From positions 176,172-240,171 of the forward strand of contig NZ_UETC01000006.1 in the NCBI RefSeq assembly GCF_900116765.1: DNA of 64,000 nucleotides. Direction: 5' to 3'. Below the pieces are notes generated by a model. It saw only the letters and a program-made list of their open reading frames with translations. It searched no databases and was not told where the DNA came from. The translations under genes and the position numbers were made by a program. This document shows, piece after piece, positions 18,401 to 26,268 of this stretch (the first letter of the stretch is position 1; the number at the start of each line of letters is the position of its first letter). This DNA is from Jannaschia seohaensis (lineage in GTDB: Bacteria; Pseudomonadota; Alphaproteobacteria; Rhodobacterales; Rhodobacteraceae).

Positions 18401-19429
18401 GAAGTCGGACGGCGTGCCGCCATAAACCGGGCGGTCCTCGTCGTCCCGGCTGACGAGGAAGGCGCTGGCACGGCTCACGCCATTCACCGACCAGATGCCG
18501 GGCGTGGTCGACTTGGCCGACACCTCGACGCCCGGCCGCACCTTGCACGATCCCGCGCGAAGGTCGTCGCCGAACCAGGCGACGACGAGGCTGACACTCT
18601 CGACCGCGAGCGCCATCGCCTGCAGCCGGTCGAGCGCCTCCACCATGTCGGTGGAGTCGGCCAGCGCGTTCAGGTTCTCGGGCACCGTCGCGCCGCCATC
18701 GGTCTTGCGGATGGCCTGCGTCGCATAGGTGAACTCGCCCGAGGCGGGGATCATGGTGACCGCGCGGGTCAGCCCCTCGGCGGTGTCGGGATCGGCGAGC
18801 GGCCTGAACACCTCGAAGGACAGCTGCGGCAGGCGGTTGCCGTAGGTCGAGAGCGCCAGTTCCTCGAAGACCACATAGGCGGTGCCGCGATAGGCGGGGG
18901 TGTTGGCGGAGCCCATCTTCGCGGCGATGAACGGATCAGGGCTCTGCGTCTCGTCGCCGGGATACCAGCGCCAGGTGACGCCGGAGAGGTCCATCGGCTT
19001 GCCGTCGGCCCAGATACGCCCGATGCCGGTGATTGGCCCTTCGCAAAGCGCCACGGCAAAGCTGGCATAGTAGAGATACTCGGTCGTCTTGACCTTGCCG
19101 CCCCCGCCGCCCTTGCCGCCGCCCTGCGTGGTGGTCTTTGTCTCCTCGCGGAAATCGGTGGCCCAGATGATGTTGCCACCGATCCGCATCCGGCCGTAGA
19201 GCCGTGGCACCACCGCCCCCTCGGTCGAGGACGTGATGCGCAAACTGTCGAGCCGCGCACCTTCGATTCGCTGCGTCGGTGCGAGCGAGGACACGATCCA
19301 GCTGTCGACGACCGAGCCGATGGTGGAACCGATGAAGCCGCCGATGGTCGCCGCACTGACGCCGAGGATCGCGCCACCGATCGAACCGCCGATGGCGGCA
19401 CCGGCGGCGCCGAGGACGAGCGTTGCCAT
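15464..19429 (-). CDS. GTA gp15-like host-specificity/baseplate megatron protein
   Basis: 1321 residues, the usual size for the GTA ORFG15 family. An N-terminal glycine/alanine-rich hydrophobic segment (about 1-45) is followed by a glycine-rich linker near residue 110. A TIM-barrel region (about 350-750) carries glycosidase-like stretches such as DVYFHLDPLWADPEIDLIGIDNY and KPIWFTELGCPAIDRG. Late beta-rich domains resemble phage tail hub modules. In the GTA this protein forms the distal tail hub and fibre and contacts the cell surface. The E in WFTELG is in the position of a glycoside hydrolase catalytic residue, but activity is not shown. Confidence 0.92.
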   Translation of the reverse strand: MATLVLGAAGAAIGGSIGGAILGVSAATIGGFIGSTIGSVVDSWIVSSLAPTQRIEGARLDSLRITSSTEGAVVPRLYGRMRIGGNIIWATDFREETKTTTQGGGKGGGGGKVKTTEYLYYASFAVALCEGPITGIGRIWADGKPMDLSGVTWRWYPGDETQSPDPFIAAKMGSANTPAYRGTAYVVFEELALSTYGNRLPQLSFEVFRPLADPDTAEGLTRAVTMIPASGEFTYATQAIRKTDGGATVPENLNALADSTDMVEALDRLQAMALAVESVSLVVAWFGDDLRAGSCKVRPGVEVSAKSTTPGIWSVNGVSRASAFLVSRDDEDRPVYGGTPSDFAVVQAIQEMKARGLRVTFYPFILMDVPPDNTLPNPYSDNAAETGQPAFPWRGRITCSPAAGFAGTVDKTAPAAAQVAALFGAATPASFSVSGQSVSWTGAPGDWGLRRMVLHYAHLCAAAGGVDAFLIGTEMPGLTTIRSGASTYPAVQAYRDLLADVRSILGSGTKIGYAADWSEYFGHQPGDGSGDVYFHLDPLWADPEIDLIGIDNYMPLSDWRDGFEHADAAEGWPAIYDRAYLQANIAGGEGYDWFYASAADRSAQVRTAITDGASGKPWVFRYKDLRAWWSNPHYDRPGGVESGTPTAWVPESKPIWFTELGCPAIDRGTNQPNVFFDPKSSESFTPHFSRGWRDDAIQRAYLEATYLWWGEAANNPLSSVYGGRMVHVPECAAWTWDARPYPFFPALTDVWTDGANWRLGHWLTGRLGAVSLAALVRHLCLRAGLSGSRIDVTGLWGAVEGYAITALESPRASITTLSRHFGFDAVETEGVIRFDMRGRPSVATLAPDDLVAPREGDVLELTRGQETELPQALKWQVARADEDYEAAQVEARRITVDTTRIASESFPMAVPPEEAERRCRRTLMEAWTGRESAVFRLPPSRLALDPADVVTFAHDGRAVPLRLVSIADADARGIEAVRQDREAYDLPPGAPRPSALSQAVVFGAPEAVLLDLPQLTEDQPAHRPFAAAHAVPWPGEIAVFRSPSTDGFELLTTFGTRARMGTLISDFYAGPTSRFDLGNVLVVDLLTGALESVTDLTLFGGANALAIESGPDVWEIVQAGAAELIAPGRYRLTRLLRGQRGTEAGMGNPAPAGARVVVLDDSLASLAIAEADLGIPWNWRVGPASRPVSDETYVAQAFTPEGVGLRPFSVAHVEEPWRRPRMPGDLTIRWTRRSRALAADSWGGLEVPLAEEMEAYEVEVLDGATVKRVLSTTTTSAVYMAADQTADWGAPLGAGDSLTVRIFQLSALVGWGAPKTVTLLF

Positions 19430-19438
19430 GTCGGGGTC

Positions 19439-19873
19439 TCAGCGTTGCGGGAACAGGAAGGCGAAAGCGATGCGCCGCCGCCAGGATGTCGTGAGCGGCT
19501 CCTCGATCACGCCGAGCCGCTCGTAGGCATGGAGGAAGCTGCCGGGCCCGGTCAGGATCCCGACATGCTTGGCGATGGCGCGGGGCCTCATGCGGAAGAG
19601 GACCAGCGCGCCGGGACCGGCCTCGGCAGGCGACACCTCGATCATCATGGCGCGCGCGCTGTCGGCCAGAACCTCGCGCGGGCCGGTCTCGCCCCAGTCG
19701 CGGCTGTAGGGCGGGATCGGGAACGGCTCGGGGCCGATGACCTCGCGCCAGACGCCCCGGGCCAGCCCAAGGCAGTCGCAGCCGACGCCGCGGAGGCTCG
19801 CCTGATCGTGGTAGGGCGTGCCGAGCCAAGCGCGCGCCGCGGCGATAACCCTGTCTGGGGCGGCCGGCGTCAC
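19439..19873 (-). CDS. NlpC/P60 peptidase, GTA gp14-like tail protein
   Basis: 144 residues from a GTG at 19873 that overlaps the previous stop as GTGA. The motif GCDCLGLARG around residue 34 gives the catalytic cysteine and KHVGIL around 107 the histidine of the NlpC/P60 fold. These cell-wall peptidases sit at the tail tip and open peptidoglycan during DNA entry. The position between the DUF2163 protein and the hub is the same as in the GTA. A longer upstream reading frame exists but overlaps the DUF2163 gene and is not used. Confidence 0.92.
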   Translation of the reverse strand: MTPAAPDRVIAAARAWLGTPYHDQASLRGVGCDCLGLARGVWREVIGPEPFPIPPYSRDWGETGPREVLADSARAMMIEVSPAEAGPGALVLFRMRPRAIAKHVGILTGPGSFLHAYERLGVIEEPLTTSWRRRIAFAFLFPQR

Positions 19874-20754
19874 AGCACGCCTCCATCGTGGCCGCCATCC
19901 TTGGTCGCATAGCGCAAGATCGTGTCCTGTCCGGGGATGTGCGGGAAGCCGCGGAAGTTGACGGTGTTGCTGAACTTCGCCCCGCAGGTCTCGATCCGCT
20001 TGTCGCAGCCGGCGCGAATGGCGAAGGCGTCGCCCTCGGAGATCGACCGCACCAGCGCTTCGAGCAGGGTCAGGATGGCGATGCCGTCCGTCACGTCGTG
20101 GCCCAGCACCTCGGCGCGCCGCCCCGCGTTCGCGCCGCTCGTCCAGTTCAGCGTGCCGAAGGTGAACCAGCCGGAGGCGAAGCCGCCGAGGCCAGAGGCG
20201 GTGAAGGCCCGGTCGCGCAGGAGATCGATGACGGCGCCCGTCCCCTTGTAGGCCGGGTCCTCCAGATCGACCCCGCAGCGCGCATCGCCGAGCGCGGCGT
20301 CGCAGGTCGCCTGGAAGGTCCGCCCGACCGTCTGACCGAGCACATGGGCCAGCGATCGCACCTCGGCGACGAAAGCGAGCCGCCCACGCCGGACCTGTCC
20401 GATGGCCCCGCGGCGCATCAGCACGCGCTGGCTCGTATCGGCCCAGTTCACCCGCCAGACCTCGACCTCGGCGTTGTCCCAGCGGCCGTCGAGAATGTCG
20501 GTCTCGGTGATCCGGTCCGAGGTCAGCACGCCTTCCGCGTCCTGTGCATCGACCGACAGGTCCGAGCCCGAGCGCACCTCGGAGGCCGTCAGCCCGCTCT
20601 CCGGCTCGAAGTCTGTGCCGTCGAAACTCAGCGTCCGGTCGTGATCCGTGAAGCCGAAGGTGACGCCATCGGCGCGGCTGATCCGCCAGCACCAGGCGAG
20701 CGTGGTCGTGCCCCCGTCGAGATGGGCCAGCAGGGCGGGCGAGAGGTTTTTCAT
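19870..20754 (-). CDS. DUF2163 tail protein, GTA gp13-like
   Basis: 294 residues from the ATG at 20754 (MKNLSPALLAHL). It has the DUF2163 pattern of an N-terminal beta domain (TFGFTDHDRTLSFDG) and a C-terminal part with conserved cysteines (ATCDAALGDARCGVDLEDP, then AGCDKRIETCGAKFSN). In GTA structures this protein forms part of the tail hub with gp12, gp14 and gp15. It overlaps the o-spanin stop by 4 bases. The lysis genes separate it from its usual neighbour gp12. Confidence 0.92.
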   Translation of the reverse strand: MKNLSPALLAHLDGGTTTLAWCWRISRADGVTFGFTDHDRTLSFDGTDFEPESGLTASEVRSGSDLSVDAQDAEGVLTSDRITETDILDGRWDNAEVEVWRVNWADTSQRVLMRRGAIGQVRRGRLAFVAEVRSLAHVLGQTVGRTFQATCDAALGDARCGVDLEDPAYKGTGAVIDLLRDRAFTASGLGGFASGWFTFGTLNWTSGANAGRRAEVLGHDVTDGIAILTLLEALVRSISEGDAFAIRAGCDKRIETCGAKFSNTVNFRGFPHIPGQDTILRYATKDGGHDGGVL

Positions 20755-20951
20755 CGGCAGGTTCCCGTCATGCGGTCGTCGAGATCGGCGATCCAGTCTG
20801 CCCATGCAGGCGGCACGGCGGCGACGGTCCCGGCGGGTGGTCGAGCGAGTCGGGCCTCGGCATAGGAGGCGCAGCCAGCGTCACCAGCGCCCATCGTTGC
20901 GGCGCAGCCGGTCAGCAGGATCGCCAGCGCCGCGGCCATCGCGAACCGCAT
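20751..20951 (-). CDS. Outer-membrane spanin-like lipoprotein (o-spanin)
   Basis: 66 residues from ATG 20951: a basic start, a hydrophobic stretch and the lipobox LLTGC (Cys16), followed by a short proline-rich soluble part. An ATG at 20993 would add 14 residues. The first part overlaps the i-spanin gene in another frame, the classic overlapping Rz/Rz1 arrangement. O-spanins are outer-membrane lipoproteins that join the i-spanin to fuse the membranes at the end of lysis. The call rests on lipobox plus context because sequence conservation among spanins is low. Confidence 0.75.
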   Translation of the reverse strand: MRFAMAAALAILLTGCAATMGAGDAGCASYAEARLARPPAGTVAAVPPAWADWIADLDDRMTGTCR

Positions 20952-21111
20952 CCCGCCCGCGCTCGACGCGCTTGTTCTTGTCTCCCATGGCATCGCGTTC
21001 CGCCTCCCGTTTGCCCGCGCGTTCCCCTTCCGCACGCCCCCAGACTCGGCCGAGGACGACACCTCCGACCGCGCCCAGAGCCGCGACCAGCCAGATCAGG
21101 ACCTCAGCCAC
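20881..21111 (-). CDS. Inner-membrane spanin-like protein (i-spanin)
   Basis: 76 residues from a GTG at 21111. The N-terminus is a single membrane helix (VLIWLVAALGAVGGVVL), followed by a highly charged, probably helical periplasmic part rich in R, E, K and D. This is the Rz-type layout. The o-spanin gene begins inside it and runs past its end. It is the partner subunit of the spanin complex. Confidence 0.7.
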   Translation of the reverse strand: MAEVLIWLVAALGAVGGVVLGRVWGRAEGERAGKREAERDAMGDKNKRVERGRDAVRDGRGAGDPADRLRRNDGRW

Positions 21112-21205
21112 CGTCCCGATCCCCGTGCGCGGCGGCGACGCAGAGGGCGACGACGAAGACCCCGAGGCAGCCGCCCACGACCAGACCTGCGAGGAACTCA
21201 AGCAT
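21104..21205 (-). CDS. 33-residue single-membrane-span peptide in the lysis cassette
   Basis: This small open frame runs from ATG 21205 to TGA at 21104-21106. It encodes a mostly hydrophobic peptide (LAGLVVGGCLGVFVVALCVAAA) with a short polar tail. It overlaps the 76-residue membrane protein upstream by 8 bases and the i-spanin start by 8 bases, so it fits exactly in the coupled chain of lysis genes. Its size and topology would suit a small holin-like or lysis-tuning peptide. The function is unproved. Confidence 0.5.
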   Translation of the reverse strand: MLEFLAGLVVGGCLGVFVVALCVAAAHGDRDGG

Positions 21206-21428
21206 CGCCGCGGAACCCGCGCTCGATCCGGTCGCGCAGGCCAATCAGGCCAAGACCGAGGAACATGAGCCCAGCGGGCGAGGCATCGCCCGAGCCTGCG
21301 AGCAGCGCGACGAGGCGGGACAGTTCCCCGAACGGCCCGGCGCTGGGGAGCGCGAGGGAGGCGATGCCGGTGAGCATGGCGAGCAGTCCCGCCCACCAGG
21401 TAAGCGAGTTGGGGCGAACGTAGCGCAT
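21198..21428 (-). CDS. Small membrane protein of the lysis cassette
   Basis: 76 residues with two likely membrane helices (WWAGLLAMLTGIASLAL and LVALLAGSGDASPAGLMFLGLGLIGL) and a basic end. GGAGG lies about 12 bases before the ATG. It lies directly downstream of the endolysin gene. Two-span proteins of this size next to an endolysin are often holins or antiholins, which is the likely role here. Confidence 0.7.
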   Translation of the reverse strand: MRYVRPNSLTWWAGLLAMLTGIASLALPSAGPFGELSRLVALLAGSGDASPAGLMFLGLGLIGLRDRIERGFRGDA

Positions 21429-21433
21429 GGGGA

Positions 21434-22093
21434 TCAGGTCCTCCGGATCAGGTTGGAGACAAGAGCGGCCAGCCGGGCGAACCAGCCGGTCGGCCTATCG
21501 GGTTCAGGATCTCGAACCGGCGGCCGCGGTGTTGGAGGTCGCCGAAGCAGGGCCAGCGCCTCATCCTCGGTCAGGCGACGGATCGGCCGGGAGAAGTCCA
21601 CGCGGCCCGCGCGGTCCACAGACCAGACCGGGATCGTGCCGCCGGGATATCGGCCATGGCGGAACAGGTCGCGCTCGGCGTCCCGGCGGGGAATGATCGA
21701 GGCCGGTCTCCGCCAGTTCAGAAACGCGTCGGCGGCTGCAACGCGATTGCCGTCGTTAAGGTGTCGGGTCAGCGCGGCCTTGGCGACCCCGCCGGTGTTG
21801 TAGTGGAAGCTGACCAGCGCATCGAACTCGTGCGGCGCCAATGGCACCTTCACAGCGCGCAGGACGGCGGTCTCGTAAGCAGCGAGGTCTGCCCGGAAGA
21901 CCCGGAACGCTTCGCGGATCCCGGCGTCGAGGTCCGCAGGCATGCCGCGCGGCATGGTGGCGGGATCGGGTGGCCCGGCCGCAGCCGTGTGGCCGATGCC
22001 GAAGGTCCAGACCTGTTTCACATCGAGATAGGGTCCGGGCACGAGTCCTTCGTGCCGGACGAGGGCCAGAAGGCCCCGGTCGGTCATGTGCAT
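21434..22093 (-). CDS. Endolysin, GH24 lysozyme family
   Basis: 219 residues. The GH24 catalytic triad is visible as Glu15 (RHEG), Asp24 (YLD) and Thr30 (WTFGIGHT), the T4-lysozyme pattern, followed by FHYNTGG and ALTRHLNDG. It cuts peptidoglycan at the end of infection. No signal peptide is seen, so release by a holin is expected. The C-terminal 60 residues are proline-rich and end in an amphipathic segment. ATGs at 22093 and 22087 are both possible starts. Confidence 0.92.
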   Translation of the reverse strand: MHMTDRGLLALVRHEGLVPGPYLDVKQVWTFGIGHTAAAGPPDPATMPRGMPADLDAGIREAFRVFRADLAAYETAVLRAVKVPLAPHEFDALVSFHYNTGGVAKAALTRHLNDGNRVAAADAFLNWRRPASIIPRRDAERDLFRHGRYPGGTIPVWSVDRAGRVDFSRPIRRLTEDEALALLRRPPTPRPPVRDPEPDRPTGWFARLAALVSNLIRRT

Positions 22094-22097
22094 GAAA

Positions 22098-22229
22098 TTA
22101 CCGGAGAAGCGAGAGGATCAGGATCAGCGCCGCGACGGCGAAGCCGATGCGCAGACGGTGGGCGAAGGCCGCTTTGGGGTCGGCCGGGTCGCAGCGGAGG
22201 GAGCGCGCGAGGCGAACGATCTCATTCAT
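22098..22229 (-). CDS. 43-residue membrane peptide between holin and endolysin
   Basis: Starts at ATG 22229, overlapping the end of the holin-like gene by 8 bases. A basic N-terminal half precedes one C-terminal membrane helix (IGFAVAALILILSLL). It lies in the coupled lysis gene chain 5 bases before the endolysin start. The role is not known; an antiholin or accessory lysis peptide is plausible. Confidence 0.65.
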   Translation of the reverse strand: MNEIVRLARSLRCDPADPKAAFAHRLRIGFAVAALILILSLLR

Positions 22230-22572
22230 CGCCGTCGCCCCGCTTGGCACGACGCAGGCGGGCCAGCAGCACTTCGATGAAGGCCGGCCCAAAGACGCCG
22301 ACGAGATAGGCGGCCGAGCCCGCCGCCCCGCCCGCGGGGATCGCCTCGGGCGGCAGGCCCATCCAGCTCGTGATGACGGCCATGGAGAGGCTCCCCATGC
22401 CGGCCGCGATCAGCCCGCCGAGCAGGATGTGCCGGAGCGCATCCCGCAGGTGCATCTTCGTGGTCAGCGCATTCGTCGCGCCGCCGAGTGCGCCCCAGGC
22501 GGCGAGGATCACGGCGGTGGATGTGGCAAGTTCTTTCAGAACAGCAGCGATAAAGCGGGTTTCGTCGTTCAT
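22222..22572 (-). CDS. Holin-like protein with three membrane segments
   Basis: 116 residues from ATG 22572, overlapping the DUF2460 stop by 4 bases. Hydrophobic segments lie at about residues 14-36, 48-72 and 80-104, and the C-terminus is highly charged (RLRRAKRGDGDE). This is class I holin topology, and it is immediately upstream of a GH24 endolysin. Holins form the membrane lesions that time lysis. A longer frame upstream overlaps DUF2460 and is a shadow. Confidence 0.8.
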   Translation of the reverse strand: MNDETRFIAAVLKELATSTAVILAAWGALGGATNALTTKMHLRDALRHILLGGLIAAGMGSLSMAVITSWMGLPPEAIPAGGAAGSAAYLVGVFGPAFIEVLLARLRRAKRGDGDE

Positions 22573-23195
22573 CGCCGGATCTCTAGAAGCGGGATGGAGG
22601 TGATCGAGCCGAGCCGCTCGAGGTCGAGCGTCACGTCGAGCGCATCGGTGTCGAAGCGGACCGGCACGTCGAAGGCGAAGCCAGCGGAGATGACGACACC
22701 TGCCGCGGGCGCGCTGTCGAAGTTCACCAGGCCGGTGGTCGTGTCGACGGTCCAGCCGCCGAGCTGCTCCGCGCCATCGAGCGCGATGCGGACCGTGCCA
22801 GCGACGGGCTTGGTGATCGTGCGGGTCCAGGTCTGGGTACCGGAGGCGTAGCGCTTCACCAGCTGGAAGGCGGTCGTCGCGCCGTCGCCGGTGCCAATGA
22901 GCTGGTCGGTCGGCGCCGGCGTCTGCGACGGCAGGCAGGACTTGTGATCCGCCCAGTCCTTGAAGCGGAAGCCATGGAGACGGCCGTTCCGTGCCTCGAA
23001 GAAGGCGACCACCGCCGCCAGATCGTCGGCGCGGCGGATGCCGTAAGCGACATCGTAGCGGCGGCGAGAGTTGGCCCAGCTGGCGTTGCGCTCCTCGTCG
23101 CCAGAGGCGAGTTCGACGATCTGCGTGCGCCGTTCCGGCCCGCCCCGCGCGCCGCGACTGATGTTGTCGGGAAACCTGACCTCGTGGAACGCCAT
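22569..23195 (-). CDS. DUF2460 distal tail protein, GTA gp12-like
   Basis: 208 residues from ATG 23195 (MAFHEVRFPDNISRGARGG), which overlaps the tape-measure stop as TGATG. The family landmarks FFEARNGRLHGFRFKDWADH and the beta-rich C-terminus are present. In GTA particles this is the distal tail protein joining tube and hub. It is followed by the lysis cassette instead of directly by gp13. Confidence 0.93.
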   Translation of the reverse strand: MAFHEVRFPDNISRGARGGPERRTQIVELASGDEERNASWANSRRRYDVAYGIRRADDLAAVVAFFEARNGRLHGFRFKDWADHKSCLPSQTPAPTDQLIGTGDGATTAFQLVKRYASGTQTWTRTITKPVAGTVRIALDGAEQLGGWTVDTTTGLVNFDSAPAAGVVISAGFAFDVPVRFDTDALDVTLDLERLGSITSIPLLEIRR

Positions 23196-25609
23196 CACAT
23201 GCCCCTCCGTCCGAGCGAGACCGCACGGGCGATGTCGGCTGCGACCTGCGTGCGCGATTGGCGAAAGCTCTCGGCGTCACGCGCCATGATGGTGACGTTG
23301 ACCCCGCCCGCACCGTAGCTCTGCGCTTCGCGTCGCGACAGAACCCGTTCGCCGCGCTGCAGGATCGCGGGCACCTCGTCATGGCGGAGGCCAGCCATAC
23401 CGCCCAAATGCATCCGGGGTGCAGCTGTGAAGGCCATAGCCGGAACCATGCGCGAGCGTCCGGCCGATCCGACGATCCCGCCCGCATGCAGGACGCTGGC
23501 GAAGATCCCGCCCGCCCCGGAGAACACGCCGGAGAGCGCATTGGCGATCGGCCCGAGGATGAACCGGCGCGCCGCCAGCTGAGCGAGATCGGCGAGCAGC
23601 GAGGTGACGAGGTCGCGAAAGTTCAGCTTGCCGGTCCGCACGAACTGGCCCACCGCGTTCTCGGCTGACTGGAAAGCACCGACGAGGCTCTGGCCGACGT
23701 CGCCGCCGATGTCGCGGGCCTTGCTGGCGTAGTCCGACAGTGCGGCGGTGACCGCCTGCCAGCCCGTGACGGCGGCCTCGGTCGCGGGCTCCGCTGCTGC
23801 AGCGGCAGCTCCGGCGGCCGCACCGGCACCTGTTGCTGCGCGCCCGGCATCGCCAAGCGCCGTTTCCAGCCGCTCGGCCGCACCGGTAGCCTCGGTGAGC
23901 GCATCTGCGCCGTCCTCATCGGTGCCGCCCACGGCATCGCGCAGGGCCTGCCAGCTTTCCAGCGGCGCGCGGGCCCCTTCCGCCAGATCGCGCGCAGCGC
24001 CACGGTAGAGGTTCGCGGACTCGAGCGCCCTGTTCGCCGCCTCGGTCAGACCGAGATCGGGTGCGGTGAGCGGATTGTCCTCGAAGGCCCGGTCGAACGC
24101 TGTATGCGCCGCTGTCGTGGCAGCACTGGCCGCCCCTTCGAAGCGGTTCTCGATCTCGCCAAGGTCGAGGTCGGGCACCAGCGAGATGCGACGCTCTGAG
24201 CCGAGCGCTTCCAGCCCCTGATTGATCCCGCCGATGAAGCCGTTGATGCGCGCGACCACGCCGTTCAGCATCGCCTCGACGCCGTCGACAAGGCTGTTGG
24301 CCGCCTGGAACGCCAGATCGCCGATGGCGGCGGGCAGCAGGCCCCAGATCGCCTTGATCGCTTCGTAGGCGCCCTCGAACGTGTTCGCGGCGGTGTTGCC
24401 GAAGCCGACGACGCTCTCGATGGCGCTCTGCATGCCCGACGCGGCGTCGGCTTTCAGGTCGAAGAACATCGCCGTGGCCGCGGCACCCGCCGCAGCGGCG
24501 CCCATGCGGATCCGCTCCCAGACCTCGACGGCGACATCTTTCAGGAGCGACATGGCCTCGCCGAAGCCGCCCGCGCCGGAGACGAGGCGCGTGAACTGGT
24601 AGACGAGCTCGCCCGCGCCGACGATCAGCGCCCCGATGCCGGTCCGGATCAGCGCGCCGCGCAGAAGGACGAGCGCGGTGGCGAGGCCCCGGACCGAAAG
24701 GGCCGCGGCGGCCATCCCCGCCACCCAGCGTCCCGCGAGGAAGGCGGCGAAGGTGGCGGCATAGGTGCTCAGGCGGCCGATGTTGTCGAAGAGGCCGCGG
24801 ATCGCGATGCCGAGCGGTCCGGTGCGGCTAGCGACCGCCGCCATGGCGTTGGCGATGGCTTCCAGCGCGGGGGCCGCGGCGACCGCGAGCTGGTTAGACA
24901 GCCCGCGCCAGATCAGCCCGAGCCGGGAGATCGCGTCGTTCGTCCGCTCGATCTGGTCGGCGTCCTGCTCGGAGACCACGACACCGAAAGCAAGCATGTC
25001 CTCGGTCGCCTGGCGCAGCGTCGCGGTGTCGATCCGCGACATGGCAATGGAGCCTTCCTCGCCGAAGAGCTGACCTGCGACGGCCGCGCGCTCGGCGGCA
25101 GGCACAAAGTTCTCGATGGCGGCGTTGATCGCGCCGACCCGCTGGTCCAGCGGCAGGGCGATCAGTTCGTCGGCCGAGAGCCCCAGCCGGTCCAGCGCGT
25201 CGGCGGCGGGACCGGTCCCGGCCGCCGCTTGGCTGAGACGACGCGTCAGGTCCTTGGTGGCCTGCTCGATCCCCGACATCGAAACGCCCGCAAGTTCGCC
25301 CGCGCGCTCGAGCGTCTGGATCGAGGCGACGGTGGTGCCGAGCGACTGCGCGAGCTTGGCCTGCGCGTCCACCGTCTGTAGCCCGGAGCGGATCATCGCC
25401 ACGCCGGCGGCGGCAACGGCTGCCACGGCAGCAGCGGCAGCCACAGCGACACGACGAGAAAACGCCGCCAGCCGGGCGTTGGCCGCTTCCATCTCCCGGC
25501 TCAGCCGTCCGAAGCCGCGCGACCCGGCTTCGCCGACACCTTCCAGCTCGGCGCGCACCTGCCGTCCGCCCACGGCCGCGAGGCGGACGCTAACCCGTTT
25601 TTCCGCCAT
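23195..25609 (-). CDS. Tail tape-measure protein
   Basis: 804 residues. An N-terminal coiled region (residues 1-45) and a strongly hydrophobic alanine/valine stretch (about 52-72) are followed by long helical and alanine/glycine-rich repeats. The position between the tail assembly chaperone and the distal tail protein is diagnostic. This protein sets tail length and passes into the host membrane during DNA injection. Its start overlaps the end of the -1 frame of the chaperone gene by 20 bases. Confidence 0.93.
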   Translation of the reverse strand: MAEKRVSVRLAAVGGRQVRAELEGVGEAGSRGFGRLSREMEAANARLAAFSRRVAVAAAAAVAAVAAAGVAMIRSGLQTVDAQAKLAQSLGTTVASIQTLERAGELAGVSMSGIEQATKDLTRRLSQAAAGTGPAADALDRLGLSADELIALPLDQRVGAINAAIENFVPAAERAAVAGQLFGEEGSIAMSRIDTATLRQATEDMLAFGVVVSEQDADQIERTNDAISRLGLIWRGLSNQLAVAAAPALEAIANAMAAVASRTGPLGIAIRGLFDNIGRLSTYAATFAAFLAGRWVAGMAAAALSVRGLATALVLLRGALIRTGIGALIVGAGELVYQFTRLVSGAGGFGEAMSLLKDVAVEVWERIRMGAAAAGAAATAMFFDLKADAASGMQSAIESVVGFGNTAANTFEGAYEAIKAIWGLLPAAIGDLAFQAANSLVDGVEAMLNGVVARINGFIGGINQGLEALGSERRISLVPDLDLGEIENRFEGAASAATTAAHTAFDRAFEDNPLTAPDLGLTEAANRALESANLYRGAARDLAEGARAPLESWQALRDAVGGTDEDGADALTEATGAAERLETALGDAGRAATGAGAAAGAAAAAAEPATEAAVTGWQAVTAALSDYASKARDIGGDVGQSLVGAFQSAENAVGQFVRTGKLNFRDLVTSLLADLAQLAARRFILGPIANALSGVFSGAGGIFASVLHAGGIVGSAGRSRMVPAMAFTAAPRMHLGGMAGLRHDEVPAILQRGERVLSRREAQSYGAGGVNVTIMARDAESFRQSRTQVAADIARAVSLGRRGM

Positions 25610-26266
25610 GGGAGTGATCCATCTGTTCGTTGAATTTGGCGACCATCACCGCTTCGATGACGGGCAGCAGTTCGGCCATGGCGAGCGGCGGCACGCCGAG
25701 CGCGTCACCGAGCGCCAGCGCCACCGACATGTCCCAGCCGATCACCGCGCCGGGCAGGACGCGCAGTTGGCCGCCGAGGCGACCGACGAGGTCCCAGACC
25801 TGCCAACCCTCCGGCGTTTCCAGACGGTTCAGCCGCGCCGGGCAGTCCGGGCAGGCTTGCGCGCAGGCTTCGCAGTAGCGCTCGCCCCCGCCGAAAGACC
25901 ATTCGGCGAGAGCGCGGAGGCGTTTTTTTCCTGTTCCAGCAGCAGGCCTTTCGAGACGTAGGTCAGCTGGAACGCCTCGAAGATCGGCCAGACATCGAGC
26001 AGCGCGTCGATGGCCTCTGGGCTCGGGTCGATGGCGTTGCCGTCCGCGTCGCCGACGCCGTCCCAGGCGAGCACCGCCCGCCGCGCGAGAGCCTTGGCGA
26101 AGGCGACCGCGCGCTCCTCGTCGGATGCTTCCTCGGGTACGGCCTCGACGGCCGGGTCGCTGCGTGTCGCCACCATCAGCGCGGTGGTCAGCGGTCGCAA
26201 TTGCACCCGCACGCCGGGGGCGAGGTCATGCCAGCGCGGCGCGTTCGTAAGATCGAGCGTGAGCAT
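25590..26266 (-). CDS. Tail assembly chaperone, short form plus -1 frameshift product (G/GT type)
   Basis: The in-frame product is 145 residues (26266 to 25829, MLTLDLTNAPRW to TARRG). At codons 113-115 the sequence is GAA AAA AAC, so A AAA AAC (25928-25922) is a canonical -1 slip site. The -1 frame reads on as KRLRALAEWSFGGGERYCEAC through a cysteine-rich segment (CEACAQACPDC) to TAG at 25592-25590, with no start codon near its beginning. A slipped product would have about 225 residues. G and GT proteins of siphoviruses bind the tape-measure protein and tube subunits during assembly. The cysteine-rich -1 part is clearly protein-like and would be missed by ordinary gene calling. Confidence 0.85.
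25922..25928 (-). promoter_or_regulatory. Programmed -1 ribosomal frameshift site A AAA AAC
   Basis: The heptamer is in the correct phase relative to the chaperone start at 26266 and lies about 90 bases before the in-frame stop. This slip sequence is well known from phage and bacterial genes such as dnaX. The downstream -1 frame is open to the tape-measure start. Confidence 0.85.
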
Positions 26267-26268
26267 TC

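Noticed and set aside
19439..20692. 417-codon frame including the NlpC/P60 peptidase
   Set aside because: The upstream part overlaps DUF2163; the GTG at 19873 with its GTGA overlap is the sensible start.
22222..23541. 439-codon frame including the holin-like gene
   Set aside because: The upstream 320 codons overlap DUF2460 and the tape measure and have biased composition.
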